The position numbers and the translations under genes are program-made. A model generated the notes under the pieces. It was not told where the DNA came from. It did not search any database and saw nothing but the letters and a program-made list of their open reading frames with translations. A stretch of 40,356 bases of DNA from Larix sibirica (lineage: Eukaryota > Streptophyta > Pinopsida > Pinales > Pinaceae): positions 1-40,356 of the forward strand of contig NWUY0304305900.1 in the NCBI GenBank assembly GCA_004151065.3, read 5' to 3'. Below are positions 40,257 to 40,356 of the stretch, in pieces. Position 1 is the first letter of the stretch, and every line of letters begins with the position of its first letter.

Positions 40257-40356
40257 AATAAGCACGGATTTTTTATAATTTTAAAGTAACTGTCCATTGG
40301 ATGTAGTTTGGGTGGTTGGGAGGAATGATTATTACCCTTCCCACCTAGGTTCAAAT

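Noticed and set aside
40300-40356. Possible tRNA 3' half (CTAGGTTCAAAT at the window end)
   Set aside because: The T-arm would run off the window and no anticodon or D arm fits upstream.

Overview
The window reads as a gene-poor, intergenic stretch of a large seed-plant mitochondrial genome, most likely gymnosperm or conifer-like. CpG is not visibly depleted, and there are no bacterial-style operons or dense ORFs. The sequence holds broken nuclear-type retrotransposons embedded in a mosaic of old, diverged short repeats. I found no intact respiratory, ribosomal-protein or cytochrome-maturation gene, no rRNA and no convincing tRNA. Nearly all ATG ORFs are short and unrecognised. The mitochondrial and gymnosperm assignments are inferences; plant nuclear DNA is the main alternative.

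Five protein-coding relics carry most of the recognisable information. (1) At about 2330-4110 (+) is a Ty3/gypsy pol fragment: two consecutive retropepsin-like segments, then a reverse transcriptase core and a stub of what follows. (2) At about 8640-9352 (-) is a Ty3/gypsy gag C-terminus with a zinc knuckle, plus a protease. (3) At about 33100-34180 (+) is a DUF4283/zinc-knuckle protein of the type encoded by plant LINE ORF1. (4) At about 36190-36560 (-) is a Ty1/copia relic in which the integrase C-terminal linker is joined almost directly to the RNase H C-terminus. (5) At about 37660-38165 (-) is a coiled-coil reading frame with four stops, every one of which can come from a single C-to-T change. 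All five are interrupted by stops or frameshifts. None can be functional.

Most of the rest consists of low-complexity, cryptically repetitive DNA that can be sorted into families shared between distant parts of the window: RNY-codon arrays (GGT/GCT/ACT/TCA/AAT/GAT) at 1-290, 695-790, 24606-24805 and 29930-30525; a GATACTTGGCTTGGATAC family at about 6.3, 13.3-13.6 (inverted), 28.5 and 34.5 kb; a CCAACAGAAGCC/AGGAAGGAGCC family at 19.8, 21.8-22.1 and 31.9 kb; an AAGTAAG/GCAAGTGGT family at 1.2-2.0, 24.9-25.3 and 37.3-37.6 kb; and several pairs (5.97/6.34, 10.5/14.25, 12.2/21.3, 16.5/24.0, 20.0/27.5, 7.7/37.2 kb). Local tandem repeats with exact 15-22 bp cores lie at 18.7, 25.5, 31.6 and 32.9 kb, and a strong hairpin lies at 11771-11804.

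The window looks like a sink for nuclear-derived and internally duplicated DNA rather than a coding region. The observations most worth follow-up are the RNY arrays, the tandem protease domains in the gypsy relic, and the excess of TAG stops in the relics, which would fit decay by cytosine methylation in the nucleus before transfer.
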